Below, one piece after another: positions 1 through 6,335 of a stretch of DNA of 14,339 nt. A program made the position numbers and the translations under genes. The stretch spans positions 1 through 14,339 of the forward strand of contig JAFGIT010000264.1 in NCBI GenBank assembly GCA_016929465.1. Reading direction: 5' to 3'. How positions within the stretch are numbered: the stretch's first letter is position 1; each line of letters starts with the position of its first letter. This DNA is from JAFGIT01 sp016929465 [NCBI: Candidatus Coatesbacteria bacterium] (GTDB lineage: Bacteria; B130-G9). The notes beneath the pieces were generated by a model. It was not told where the DNA came from, ran no database searches, and worked only from the letters and a program-made list of their open reading frames with translations.

Positions 1-1057
1 CCTCGATGTGGCCCGGTCTTTCTTGCCTTATCTGATACGCGTCGGCCTGCGTGTGGCCCGTGAAGTCGACGAAGTTCACCCTGAGCGGGGGAATCAAGCT
101 GCCGTCCGAGAGGAGCAGGCAATCGTCGGAGCGGCCCTCGACCTCGACGATCCGCGGGAAGGGGCAGCCGCAGGGGCAAGGCGAGAAATCGAGCCGGCCG
201 CGGTCGAGCGTATTGTAGCGGATGAACGGCATCGCCTCGTCGTCGAGGAGCGTGATGATGAGTTCGCCCGTGTCGGGGTGCTGCTCGACGTGATAGAAAT
301 CCCAGTTGATGTGCATCCCGTTATGCTGGAAGCACTCCCACGCGATCATCCCGAGCTCCTTCAGCCCGTAGTAATTCGTGACCTCAACGCCGAACGCCGC
401 CTCGATCGCCGCCCTCGCGTCGTCCGTCAGCACCTCGCCGGCGGAGATGATCCGCTTGAGGTTTCCGATGCGTCCCCTATCCGCCAGCCTCGCAAGCAGC
501 AGCAGGTGGCTGGGGTAGCACTGTAGCAGGTGTGGATTTATCTCAGAAAGCCTCCTGGCGATGAACTCGGGATCGTCATCCGCCGAGACGTATTCCCGCC
601 TGAAGAAGCCGAGCTTCTGCAGAATATTGCGTGGGCGCTTCATCGCCTCCGGACTCGCGACCACGAGATGAACGTGCCTCGGCCGCAGCCCAAGCCTGAG
701 ATTGGCCCGAAGATCAACCATGATTCGCTTCATCCGATTCCGCTGGGAATGAACGAATAGGAGCGATACGCCGGTGGACCCGCTGGTGCGGCGCGGGGCG
801 AGCTCGCCGAATCCCTCGCCCGAGTAAAAATCCTCGATCGGGCGAGAGCGGAAGAAGCTCTTGTCGATGATCGGCAGCTGCGACATGTCTTCAAAGCCCC
901 GTATGCCCTCGACATCAACGCCCGCCTCATCAAAAAGGTCGCGGTATGCGGGAACCCTTGCATAAGCGAAACTCAGCACCTCGCGCAGCCGCGCCGCGCG
1001 GAAACGCTCGAGCCGCGGCCCCCTCCTGATGGTCAAATACGCGAGCGCGGAGGTCAT
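1..1057 (-). CDS. PaaK/CapK-like AMP-binding ligase, C-terminus cut by window edge
   Basis: Reading from ATG at 1057 gives 352 residues with no stop before the left edge. The protein looks like a phenylacetate-CoA ligase/CapK-type adenylate-forming enzyme, which activates a carboxylate with ATP and usually passes it to CoA. Visible motifs in order: the ATP loop TSGSTG (about residues 91-96), ISAGEVL (204-210), YYGLKELG (229-236), GELIIT (264-269), RYNTLDRG (280-287) and a Cys-rich CPCGCPFPR then GRSDD (294-312). This order matches the PaaK-like branch of the ANL superfamily. Family members run to about 430 residues, so roughly 80 C-terminal residues, including the mobile domain, lie outside. 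An in-frame stop just upstream supports the start, although the Shine-Dalgarno is poor. It lies downstream of the aminotransferase on the same strand. Codon third positions are visibly richer in G/C than in the rest of the window. The substrate cannot be told. Confidence 0.85.
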   Translation of the reverse strand, partial: MTSALAYLTIRRGPRLERFRAARLREVLSFAYARVPAYRDLFDEAGVDVEGIRGFEDMSQLPIIDKSFFRSRPIEDFYSGEGFGELAPRRTSGSTGVSLLFVHSQRNRMKRIMVDLRANLRLGLRPRHVHLVVASPEAMKRPRNILQKLGFFRREYVSADDDPEFIARRLSEINPHLLQCYPSHLLLLARLADRGRIGNLKRIISAGEVLTDDARAAIEAAFGVEVTNYYGLKELGMIAWECFQHNGMHINWDFYHVEQHPDTGELIITLLDDEAMPFIRYNTLDRGRLDFSPCPCGCPFPRIVEVEGRSDDCLLLSDGSLIPPLRVNFVDFTGHTQADAYQIRQERPGHIE

Positions 1058-1101
1058 GTGTGCGAAGCCTGTAGATGGATGAGGGATTCATTAGAGGTTG
1101 A

Positions 1102-1239
1102 TCCACGAAGAACACGAAGGACACGAAGAGGCACGAAGAAAGAAGTGAGAGTAAAAAGCAAAGCTGCCCAAACTTCTCTTTGTGGTCTTTCGTGTGCTTC
1201 GTGGACGAATGATCTAATAAATCGGGCTCTTTCGTGGAC
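1102..1239. repeat. palindromic intergenic element built of CACGAAG units
   Basis: Four CACGAAG units start at 1104, 1113, 1122 and 1132, spaced 9, 9 and 10 bases apart. About 30 bases further on, the reverse complement returns imperfectly at 1171-1206 (ending TTCGTGGAC), so the two arms can form a long imperfect stem of roughly 25 pairs starting at TCCACGAAG. A further TTCGTGGAC copy lies at 1231-1239. I recall similar CACGAAGGACACGAAG arrays scattered between genes in many environmental bacterial genomes, where they look like non-autonomous or structural repeats. No open frame here is convincing. It sits between two co-directional genes, so it may be transcribed as a hairpin between them. 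Confidence 0.7.
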
Positions 1240-1250
1240 CATCTCCATAA

Positions 1251-2507
1251 TCACTCCATCCAGAAATCGAGCGAGCGTTCGAGCCCTTCCCTGAGCAGAG
1301 CCTCGGGCTGGCCGAACGACACCCTGACCATCGCCGGCCTTGCGCTATCCGGCATACGGTAGAGCGCCCCCGGCAGGGCATAGACCTTCTTCGCCTTTAG
1401 AAGCTGCTTGAACCGCTCGAATTGCTCCTCGGGAGTCTTCGCGCCGCGAAGCTCGACCATCATGCTGAAGGCACACTCCGGCTCGATGTAATCAAGGCCG
1501 GTTGGATCGATCATCTCCTTTACTATCTTGTACTTCTCCCCATGCCTCTCGAGATTCCTGGCCCAGAATTCTGCTTCCTCGCCCTTGGGATCGGTTCGGA
1601 CCATCCTGAAGAAGTCACAGGCGGCCACAATATAAGGCCCGAACACGGGCGGGGGCGTTCCATACTCGAGGTCGCCGAGGTCGTTCAGAAAATCCATCAC
1701 CGGCCAGCCTGTACCTTCATGAACTCGCTCGCAAAGCACTGGGTGCGCGCAGAAGTATCCTATGCGAAGCCCGGCAGTTCCGAGCGTTTTGGATAGGCTG
1801 TTCATGCGGATTAAGAACTCATAGTCAGCCAGGTGCGGGCCGTAATGAACTCTGTCGAGGTCAAACGCCATCTGGGCATAGACCTCGTCGAGTATCGCTA
1901 TGCACTGGCGCTTCTTGTTGTATGACGCCACGCAATCGAGCAAGCCGAAGAGAAGCTCGGGGGGATATATTCTACCCATCGGATAGGTGGGATTCGTTAT
2001 CAGGACGAGGTCGTAATCTTGGCTGTTAAGGGCTTCCTCAAAGCCATCGATCGTGGGCAGGAAGTCGTGCTCGCGGTCAACCTCGAGCATATCGACGGAA
2101 ATCCCGAGCTGCTCCGCTGCGCCGGCAAAGACGTAGTAGATCGGGGGGACCATCAATATCCTCGCCCCGGGCTTCAAGAACCCTTTATATATGAGGGATG
2201 CCGCGCCGGTCGCCCCGAAGGAGATCATCGCATCATTTATCGAGTAGAGCTCTTTCTCGATTCTCTTGTTTTCGAGTTTGACGAGGGCTTCTCTGACGTA
2301 TGGATCGCCGGACGTGTTGCCGTATTCCTTCAGGTGCCACGACTTGTCGATGTCACGAAGCGTCCTGGCCAGGCTCTCAGGGATCGGGTGTTCATTCAGA
2401 TCGATCCTGAAATCGGACAGGAAGCGGATTTCGTCGCTGGCGATGTCGATCCCCTGCGACCATATTTGGTGTAAATAGTTTCTTAATATTTGATATTCTC
2501 TGAGCAT
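1251..2507 (-). CDS. class I/II (fold type I) PLP-dependent aminotransferase
   Basis: This 418-residue protein has the complete layout of an aspartate-aminotransferase-fold enzyme, which moves an amino group between an amino acid and a 2-oxo acid using pyridoxal phosphate. Motifs: NPTYPMG at 172-178 (cofactor-contacting Asn), ILDEVY at 205-210 (Asp207 for the pyridine nitrogen, Tyr210), SLSKTLGTAGLRIGY at 237-251 with the Schiff-base lysine at 240, and a C-terminal Arg395 in MVRVSFG, the usual carboxylate-binding position. Length is normal. The N-terminal 60 residues (NEHPIP, then EYGNTSGDP) fit the substrate-entry segment. The start at 2507 has only a weak purine-rich stretch upstream. It is divergent from the tRNA/prs operon and precedes the AMP-binding ligase on the same strand. 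Which amino acid it uses is not visible. A lyase of the same fold (C-S lyase type) cannot be excluded. Confidence 0.9.
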   Translation of the reverse strand: MLREYQILRNYLHQIWSQGIDIASDEIRFLSDFRIDLNEHPIPESLARTLRDIDKSWHLKEYGNTSGDPYVREALVKLENKRIEKELYSINDAMISFGATGAASLIYKGFLKPGARILMVPPIYYVFAGAAEQLGISVDMLEVDREHDFLPTIDGFEEALNSQDYDLVLITNPTYPMGRIYPPELLFGLLDCVASYNKKRQCIAILDEVYAQMAFDLDRVHYGPHLADYEFLIRMNSLSKTLGTAGLRIGYFCAHPVLCERVHEGTGWPVMDFLNDLGDLEYGTPPPVFGPYIVAACDFFRMVRTDPKGEEAEFWARNLERHGEKYKIVKEMIDPTGLDYIEPECAFSMMVELRGAKTPEEQFERFKQLLKAKKVYALPGALYRMPDSARPAMVRVSFGQPEALLREGLERSLDFWME

Positions 2508-2826
2508 GTTTCTCGATCCAATGTGATAGGGAGGTCACACAAACAACTATAAGACCGATAATATGACATATAATTAGAGTCGAATAAACCGGCCTCATGG
2601 CGGGCCCCGATTGTTAGATAGTAGCAAAGCCAATAATGAGAACGAGGCTGCGGCGATCGTCCGCGGCCGAAATGAGCCCTGATCATTTCTTTTCTCTGCG
2701 CTTTCAATTTCTTTCATTATCGCGCTTAATCAGGCTGCAGAGATCGAATTTGAATGCTGCTTGACAATTGAGCAATTGGTTGCGCATGTATGATCTCGCC
2801 CAGCCGGTGGTTTAAGCGCGAATGTT
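2508..2826. other. divergent intergenic region
   Basis: No credible gene was seen in these 319 bases between the leftward aminotransferase and the rightward tRNA. The part at about 2540-2590 is A/T-rich and may hold the leftward promoter (TATTAT on the minus strand at 2563-2558), but I see no good -35 partner. A 7-bp hairpin with one G-U pair lies at 2647-2667 (GCTGCGG / CCGCGGC). The right end carries the candidate promoter listed separately. Confidence 0.6.
2761..2794 (+). promoter_or_regulatory. candidate promoter for tRNA-Gln/prs operon
   Basis: A perfect TTGACA lies at 2761-2766 and a good -10-like TATGAT at 2789-2794, but the 22-base gap is longer than the usual 16-18. An alternative -35, TTGAGC at 2768-2773, gives a 15-base gap. 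Two CAATTG copies (2765-2770 and 2773-2778) lie inside the element and could be a small operator. Position, about 30 bases before the tRNA, is right; the spacing makes this tentative. Confidence 0.4.
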
Positions 2827-2897
2827 TGGGGCGTCGTCAAGCGGTAAGACACAGGACTTTGGATCCTGCATCGGAGGTTCGAATCCTCCCGCCCCAG
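2827..2897 (+). tRNA. tRNA-Gln (anticodon TTG), CCA not encoded
   Basis: A full cloverleaf can be drawn by eye. The acceptor stem is TGGGGCG (2827-2833) with CGCCCCA (2890-2896) and discriminator G2897. The D stem is GTC/GAC. The anticodon stem CAGGA/TCCTG (2852-2856, 2864-2868) closes loop CTTTGGA with anticodon TTG at 2859-2861. The T stem GGAGG/CCTCC (2873-2877, 2885-2889) closes TTCGAAT. The U1-A72 pair and G73 are typical of tRNA-Gln. The next bases are CAG, not CCA, so the 3' end must be added after processing. The gene lies 46 bases before prs and is probably co-transcribed with it. Its U34 is a known type of MnmA target, and mnmA lies at the right end of this window. Confidence 0.96.
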
Positions 2898-2931
2898 CAG
2901 CGAATTCGCTGTTATAAGTTTTGCTTTTTTT
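2898..2931 (+). other. perfect 14-bp palindrome and T-run between tRNA-Gln and prs
   Basis: CAGCGAATTCGCTG at 2898-2911 is a perfect palindrome that can fold as a 5-bp stem with an AATT loop directly after the tRNA discriminator base. A seven-base T-run at 2925-2931 follows 13 bases later and touches the prs ribosome binding site. It could be a tRNA 3' processing structure or a weak attenuator. The stem is too short and the T-run too far for a normal intrinsic terminator. Confidence 0.35.
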
Positions 2932-2943
2932 GGAGGTTAACTT

Positions 2944-3888
2944 ATGGTTACGGGTCAGCTGAAAGTCTTCACTGGAAATGGCAACAGGCCCCTTGCCAAA
3001 ATGGTATGCGAGTATCTCGACATTCCGCTCGGTGACGCGGAAGTCGGTCGTTTCAGTGATGGTGAGACGAATGTTCAGATAAACGAGAACGTCAGGGGCT
3101 GTGATGTATTCGTCATTCAGTCAATGACACATCCCGTGAATGAGCATCTCATGGAGATGCTGCTCATGATCGATGCGCTCAAGCGCGCTTCGGCCGGCAG
3201 GATCACTGCGGTCCTTCCCTACTACTGCTATGCTCGTCAGGACCGAAAGCGGATGCCGCGCGTACCTATTTCGGCCAAGCTCATCGCCGATCTATTGTCC
3301 GCAAGCGGCGCCGACAGGGCGCTTTCTGTTGACCTTCATGCAGGCCAGATACAGGGCTTTTTCAACGTCCCATTCGATCATCTACTTGCGGCGCCGGTTT
3401 TATCGAACTATATTCAGACTCTGGACGCGAAGGGTCTCGTGGTGGTCTCGCCCGATGCGGGCGGTGTGGAGAGGGCGAGAATGTTTGCCAAGAGGTTGAC
3501 AGGAGACCTGGCAATTATCGACAAGCGTCGGCCGTCGGCAAATGTCTCAGAGGTGTGCCACATAATCGGTGATGTTCACCATCGCGACGTTGTTCTTTTG
3601 GATGACATGATCGATACCGCAGGGACGATAGCGAACTCCGCGGTTGCGCTGGAGGCAGCCGGGGCGAGGCGCATCTTCGCCGCGTGTACGCATCCGGTCT
3701 TCTCCGGAGAGGCGTACGAGCGGTTGACTAATTCGCCGATTGAGAAAGTCATAACGACCGACACAATCCCGGTGGACAAAAAGCGCGATCCAAAGAACAA
3801 GATTGTTGTTCTATCTATAGCCCCCCTCGTCGGTGAGGCAATTAAGAGAGTGAGTAGATCGCTCTCTGTTAGCGAAATGTTTGAATAG
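2944..3888 (+). CDS. prs: ribose-phosphate pyrophosphokinase (PRPP synthetase)
   Basis: This 314-residue cytosolic enzyme transfers pyrophosphate from ATP to ribose 5-phosphate, making PRPP for purine, pyrimidine, histidine, tryptophan and NAD synthesis. The class I signature runs the whole length: FSDGETNVQINENVRG (flexible-loop and ATP region, about 37-52), PYYCYARQDRK (ATP binding, about 92-102), SVDLHAGQIQGFF (Mg/ribose site, about 128-140), VVSPDAGGVERA, DKRR, and the PRPP loop LLDDMIDTAGTI near 213-224. Length equals the family norm. The start is fixed by GGAGG at 2932-2936, seven bases ahead of the ATG. It is the first protein gene of the operon after tRNA-Gln and ends 19 bases before the chosen rplY start, matching the prs-rplY-pth order known from many bacteria. 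Confidence 0.98.
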   Translation: MVTGQLKVFTGNGNRPLAKMVCEYLDIPLGDAEVGRFSDGETNVQINENVRGCDVFVIQSMTHPVNEHLMEMLLMIDALKRASAGRITAVLPYYCYARQDRKRMPRVPISAKLIADLLSASGADRALSVDLHAGQIQGFFNVPFDHLLAAPVLSNYIQTLDAKGLVVVSPDAGGVERARMFAKRLTGDLAIIDKRRPSANVSEVCHIIGDVHHRDVVLLDDMIDTAGTIANSAVALEAAGARRIFAACTHPVFSGEAYERLTNSPIEKVITTDTIPVDKKRDPKNKIVVLSIAPLVGEAIKRVSRSLSVSEMFE

Positions 3889-3907
3889 GATAATTGGGAG
3901 CAATAAG

Positions 3908-4531
3908 GTGGCAGAAAATCTTAGGCTAAATGCCTCATTGAGAGAAGGCAGGGGCAAGAGCTGCGTCAGAAAGATGCGACAGAACGGGTTGATCCCGGGC
4001 GTCGTTTATGGACGCAGGATGGACCCGATACCAGTATCGATTGTTGCTAGCGAGTTGGCGCCGATTCTGCGTCTTTCGGACTATGAGACGGAGCTTATCG
4101 ATCTGAATGTTGACAACAACGAGCCGATGGACGTTCTCGTCAAGGAGGCCCAGTTTGACCATGTTGGCACTGAGCTTCTTCACATCGACTTCTTTAGGAT
4201 TATCAGAGGGACGAAGCTCACGCTCGACGTCCCGGTAGTCGTCCACGGGACAGCCCCCGGCGTCAAGGCTGGCGGCATGTTGCAGCACAACATGAGGATC
4301 GCTAAGATCAAGTGCTTACCCAGGAATCTGATACACGAGATCGCCGTTGATATTTCCGTGCTGGAGATCGGCGATTCTATCCACGTCAGAGACCTGGCGG
4401 TCCCCGAGACAATCGAGATACTAGAGGAACCGCAGCGGACAGTCGTGACAGTCCTCGCCAGGAAGGGTGAAGAGGCAGCCGTGATAGAGGGTGAAGCCGG
4501 GGAGACTGAAGCGGAAGAAGAAAACGAGTAG
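3908..4531 (+). CDS. rplY: 50S ribosomal protein bL25, long CTC form
   Basis: This ribosomal protein binds 5S rRNA at the central protuberance. The N-terminal half (LRLNASLREGRGKSCVRKMR, then GLIPGVVYGR) is the L25 domain; the middle (LLHIDFFRI, LDVPVVVHGTAPGVKAGGMLQHNM) and the rest form the extra TL5/CTC beta domain, so this is the long form. The last 25 or so residues are strongly acidic. I chose GTG at 3908 (207 residues) over an upstream in-frame TTG at 3881. The GTG has GGGAG at 3896-3900 with seven-base spacing and gives MAENLRLNA, a normal start, whereas the TTG would overlap the prs end and add nine atypical residues. It lies between prs and pth, as in many genomes. Confidence 0.95.
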   Translation: MAENLRLNASLREGRGKSCVRKMRQNGLIPGVVYGRRMDPIPVSIVASELAPILRLSDYETELIDLNVDNNEPMDVLVKEAQFDHVGTELLHIDFFRIIRGTKLTLDVPVVVHGTAPGVKAGGMLQHNMRIAKIKCLPRNLIHEIAVDISVLEIGDSIHVRDLAVPETIEILEEPQRTVVTVLARKGEEAAVIEGEAGETEAEEENE

Positions 4532-4541
4532 AAGCTGAGCC

Positions 4542-5186
4542 ATGGGTGGCCTTTGGGCCTCGCTGAGGCGAAAGAGCGGGAAGCCAGATTCGAAGGCCGG
4601 GGATTTTCTTGTGGTCGGTCTCGGGAATCCGGGCAGCGAATATGCTCAGACACGTCATAATGTCGGCTTCATGATTCTCGACGCACTGGCAGACGCGGAA
4701 GAAGGTCGATTTGGTCCCATAGGTCAAGGCGAGATATGGAATTGGCAGACGCGAGGAAGATCGGGCATACTCGCAAAGCCCCAGACTTATGTCAATAATT
4801 CTGGAATATTCGTGAAATTCCTGCTCGGGCGGTTTAAGGTCGAGACTGACAACATATTGATTGTCCATGACGATCTTACGCTGGAAGTGGGTCAATATAA
4901 ATTTCGGTGCGGCGGCGGCTCCCTGGGTCATAACGGCCTGCTCTCAATCGAGGAGAAGATCGGGACCCCGGATTTCTTCAGATTGAGAGTGGGTATTGGA
5001 CAGCCGGAGCAGGGAGCGTCGAGAGTGGACTGGGTCCTGTCTCCGTTCTCAGAGGACCAAATGCAAATAATGGATGATGTTTTTGGAAAGTGCTCGACAG
5101 CGGTAGCAGATTTTGTTACAAAAGGTGGTGTCGCTGCAATGAATGTACATAACAAAAGAACCAGAGAGAGAGGGAAGCTCGATTGA
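4542..5186 (+). CDS. pth: peptidyl-tRNA hydrolase
   Basis: Pth cuts the ester bond of peptidyl-tRNAs that fall off ribosomes, recycling the tRNA. Conserved parts: VVGLGNPGSEYAQTRHNVGF with Asn29 and catalytic His39, KPQTYVNNSG (about 79-88; the common family form is KPxTFMNxSG), IVHDDL with Asp110, and GGGSLGHNGL with Asn131. The core is complete and the length (214) is a little above normal. From the ATG at 4542 there are about 24 basic or polar residues before the first beta strand, where family members usually have only a few, and the Shine-Dalgarno is weak. The true start may therefore be further in, for example GTG inside the LVVG stretch, which would be unusually short. Its stop overlaps the rpsF start (TTGA at 5183-5186), so translation is probably coupled. 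Confidence 0.95.
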   Translation: MGGLWASLRRKSGKPDSKAGDFLVVGLGNPGSEYAQTRHNVGFMILDALADAEEGRFGPIGQGEIWNWQTRGRSGILAKPQTYVNNSGIFVKFLLGRFKVETDNILIVHDDLTLEVGQYKFRCGGGSLGHNGLLSIEEKIGTPDFFRLRVGIGQPEQGASRVDWVLSPFSEDQMQIMDDVFGKCSTAVADFVTKGGVAAMNVHNKRTRERGKLD

Positions 5187-5593
5187 GAGCATACGAATTG
5201 GTTTATGCCCTGAGACCGAATCTGACTGACGAGGAGAGGGTCTCTCAAATCAAGCGTTTCGAGGAGCTGGCGAAACGCCTGGGCTGTGCTCGAGTCTCCG
5301 TCGAAGAATGGGGGATGAAGAGGACGGCCTACGAACTGAAGAAGTTCCACGAGGCGTATTATGTCATAATGCGCTTCTTCAGCGACCCAGCTGTTCGCGA
5401 CGAAATCGAAAGACAGCTCAAGCTGACCGATGAGGTTCTTCGACTGCTCTTCGTAAGACTCGAGGATGCAGAGAAGTCCATGGACGAGACCGCAGACCTC
5501 GAGGAATCAGAAGGGTCAAAGGACGCAGATGAGCCGGAAGAGATAGAAGAGCTTGAGGAGTCGGAAGAGTCTGAAGAGGAAGCGGCAAGTTAG
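5183..5593 (+). CDS. rpsF: 30S ribosomal protein bS6 with long acidic tail
   Basis: bS6 pairs with bS18 on the platform of the small subunit. MRAYELVYALRPNLTDEE, then VEEWGMKRTAYELKKFHEAYYV and the strand ending LRLLFVRLE are the full bS6 fold in about 95 residues. It is followed by about 40 residues made mostly of Glu, Asp and Ser, making 136 in all; bS6 is commonly near 95-135 with a variable C-terminus. The start is TTG at 5183, overlapping the pth stop, with GGGAAG six bases ahead. The next gene, ssb, begins 15 bases after the stop. The rpsF-ssb-rpsR order is classical. I see no S6:S18-binding leader, because the upstream sequence is pth coding sequence. Confidence 0.96.
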   Translation: MRAYELVYALRPNLTDEERVSQIKRFEELAKRLGCARVSVEEWGMKRTAYELKKFHEAYYVIMRFFSDPAVRDEIERQLKLTDEVLRLLFVRLEDAEKSMDETADLEESEGSKDADEPEEIEELEESEESEEEAAS

Positions 5594-5608
5594 GGAGAGG
5601 ACAATGCT

Positions 5609-6025
5609 ATGAAGGATTTGAACCGAGTGTTCTTGACTGGGCGTCTAGTGCGGGATGCAGAGCTGAAATTCACAACGTCAAACCGTCCCGTTTGCGAATT
5701 TGACTTGGCCGTGAATAGGCCCAAGAGAGAAGGAGACGGCTGGACTGAGGACACCATGTTCCTAAATCGCATCTCTTTCTGGGGGGATCGCGCCGAGTCG
5801 AGAGCGGAAAACCTTCAGAAAGGTAGACTCGTCTTCGTTGAAGGAAGCCTTCGGATGGACGAGTGGGAACAGGATGGCCAGAAGCGCCGAATGCTGAAGA
5901 TCGTCGCCTTCGACGTGCAAATCCTTTCTTCTCCGAGAGGAGAAGGCGGTGGAAGTGCTTTCAAAGACAAATCATTCGACAAGCCCCCCGACGATCTGGT
6001 CTCCGATGACGATTTGCCCTTCTGA
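5609..6025 (+). CDS. ssb: single-stranded DNA-binding protein
   Basis: SSB coats single-stranded DNA in replication, repair and recombination and recruits partner proteins. The first 110 residues form the OB fold: LNRVFLTGRLVRDAELKFT at the start, FDLAVNRP, the aromatic NRISFWGDRAE region, and KGRLVFVEGSLRMDEWEQDGQKRR. A short linker with Gly and Ser follows, ending in the acidic tip DDDLPF that binds partner proteins. At 138 residues it is on the short side but complete. ATG at 5609 was chosen because GGGAGAGG lies at 5593-5600; the ATG at 5604 meets a stop at its third codon. The gene sits between rpsF and rpsR, its usual place. Confidence 0.97.
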   Translation: MKDLNRVFLTGRLVRDAELKFTTSNRPVCEFDLAVNRPKREGDGWTEDTMFLNRISFWGDRAESRAENLQKGRLVFVEGSLRMDEWEQDGQKRRMLKIVAFDVQILSSPRGEGGGSAFKDKSFDKPPDDLVSDDDLPF

Positions 6026-6097
6026 TTTCAGAGGGACGTCAACAACTGGTGTTCATTATCATCATTTGAATTCGATCAACATCTTTAGGAAAGAGAT

Positions 6098-6325
6098 ATG
6101 GTAATAGGTATCAAGCCCTATAGGAAACGATACTGCAGATTCTGCGACAAGAAAATTGACAAGGTCGAGTATAAGGACGTTGAGCTTCTGAAGTACTTCG
6201 TGACCGAGAGAGGCAAGATCATTCCGCGTCGTATATCTGGCACTTGCGCTCGACATCAGCGTCAGCTGACTACCGCGATCAAGCGCGCGAGGATTCTTGC
6301 TCTTCTACCGTTCATAGGGGAATAA
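6098..6325 (+). CDS. rpsR: 30S ribosomal protein bS18
   Basis: This 75-residue protein is the bS6 partner in the 30S platform. It carries the near-invariant stretches [31 protein letters not shown] and [12 protein letters not shown]. The N-terminal YCRFC keeps two cysteines which, with the later TCARH Cys, mark the zinc-binding (C+) form. The start ATG has AGGAAAG just ahead (6088-6094). A 72-base gap separates it from ssb; I see no strong hairpin or terminator there. The following membrane-protein gene starts 10 bases after the stop. Confidence 0.98.
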   Translation: MVIGIKPYRKRYCRFCDKKIDKVEYKDVELLKYFVTERGKIIPRRISGTCARHQRQLTTAIKRARILALLPFIGE

Positions 6326-6335
6326 GGCGGCAGGA

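Noticed and set aside
8-526. 172-codon open frame on the + strand
   Set aside because: It is antisense to the PaaK/CapK-like gene, whose conserved motifs run through the same bases on the minus strand.
1102-1145. Short CRISPR-like array
   Set aside because: Units are seven bases at 9-10 base spacing with no spacers of normal size, and the element is inverted further on.
2790-3035. 81-codon + strand frame before and into prs
   Set aside because: It runs straight through the tRNA-Gln gene and into prs in another frame.
3881-3907. Upstream TTG start for rplY, overlapping the end of prs
   Set aside because: The GTG at 3908 has a better-placed GGGAG and gives a normal bL25 N-terminus; the extra nine residues are atypical.
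4386-4931. 181-codon minus-strand frame over rplY/pth
   Set aside because: It is antisense to two clearly conserved genes and has no recognisable domain.
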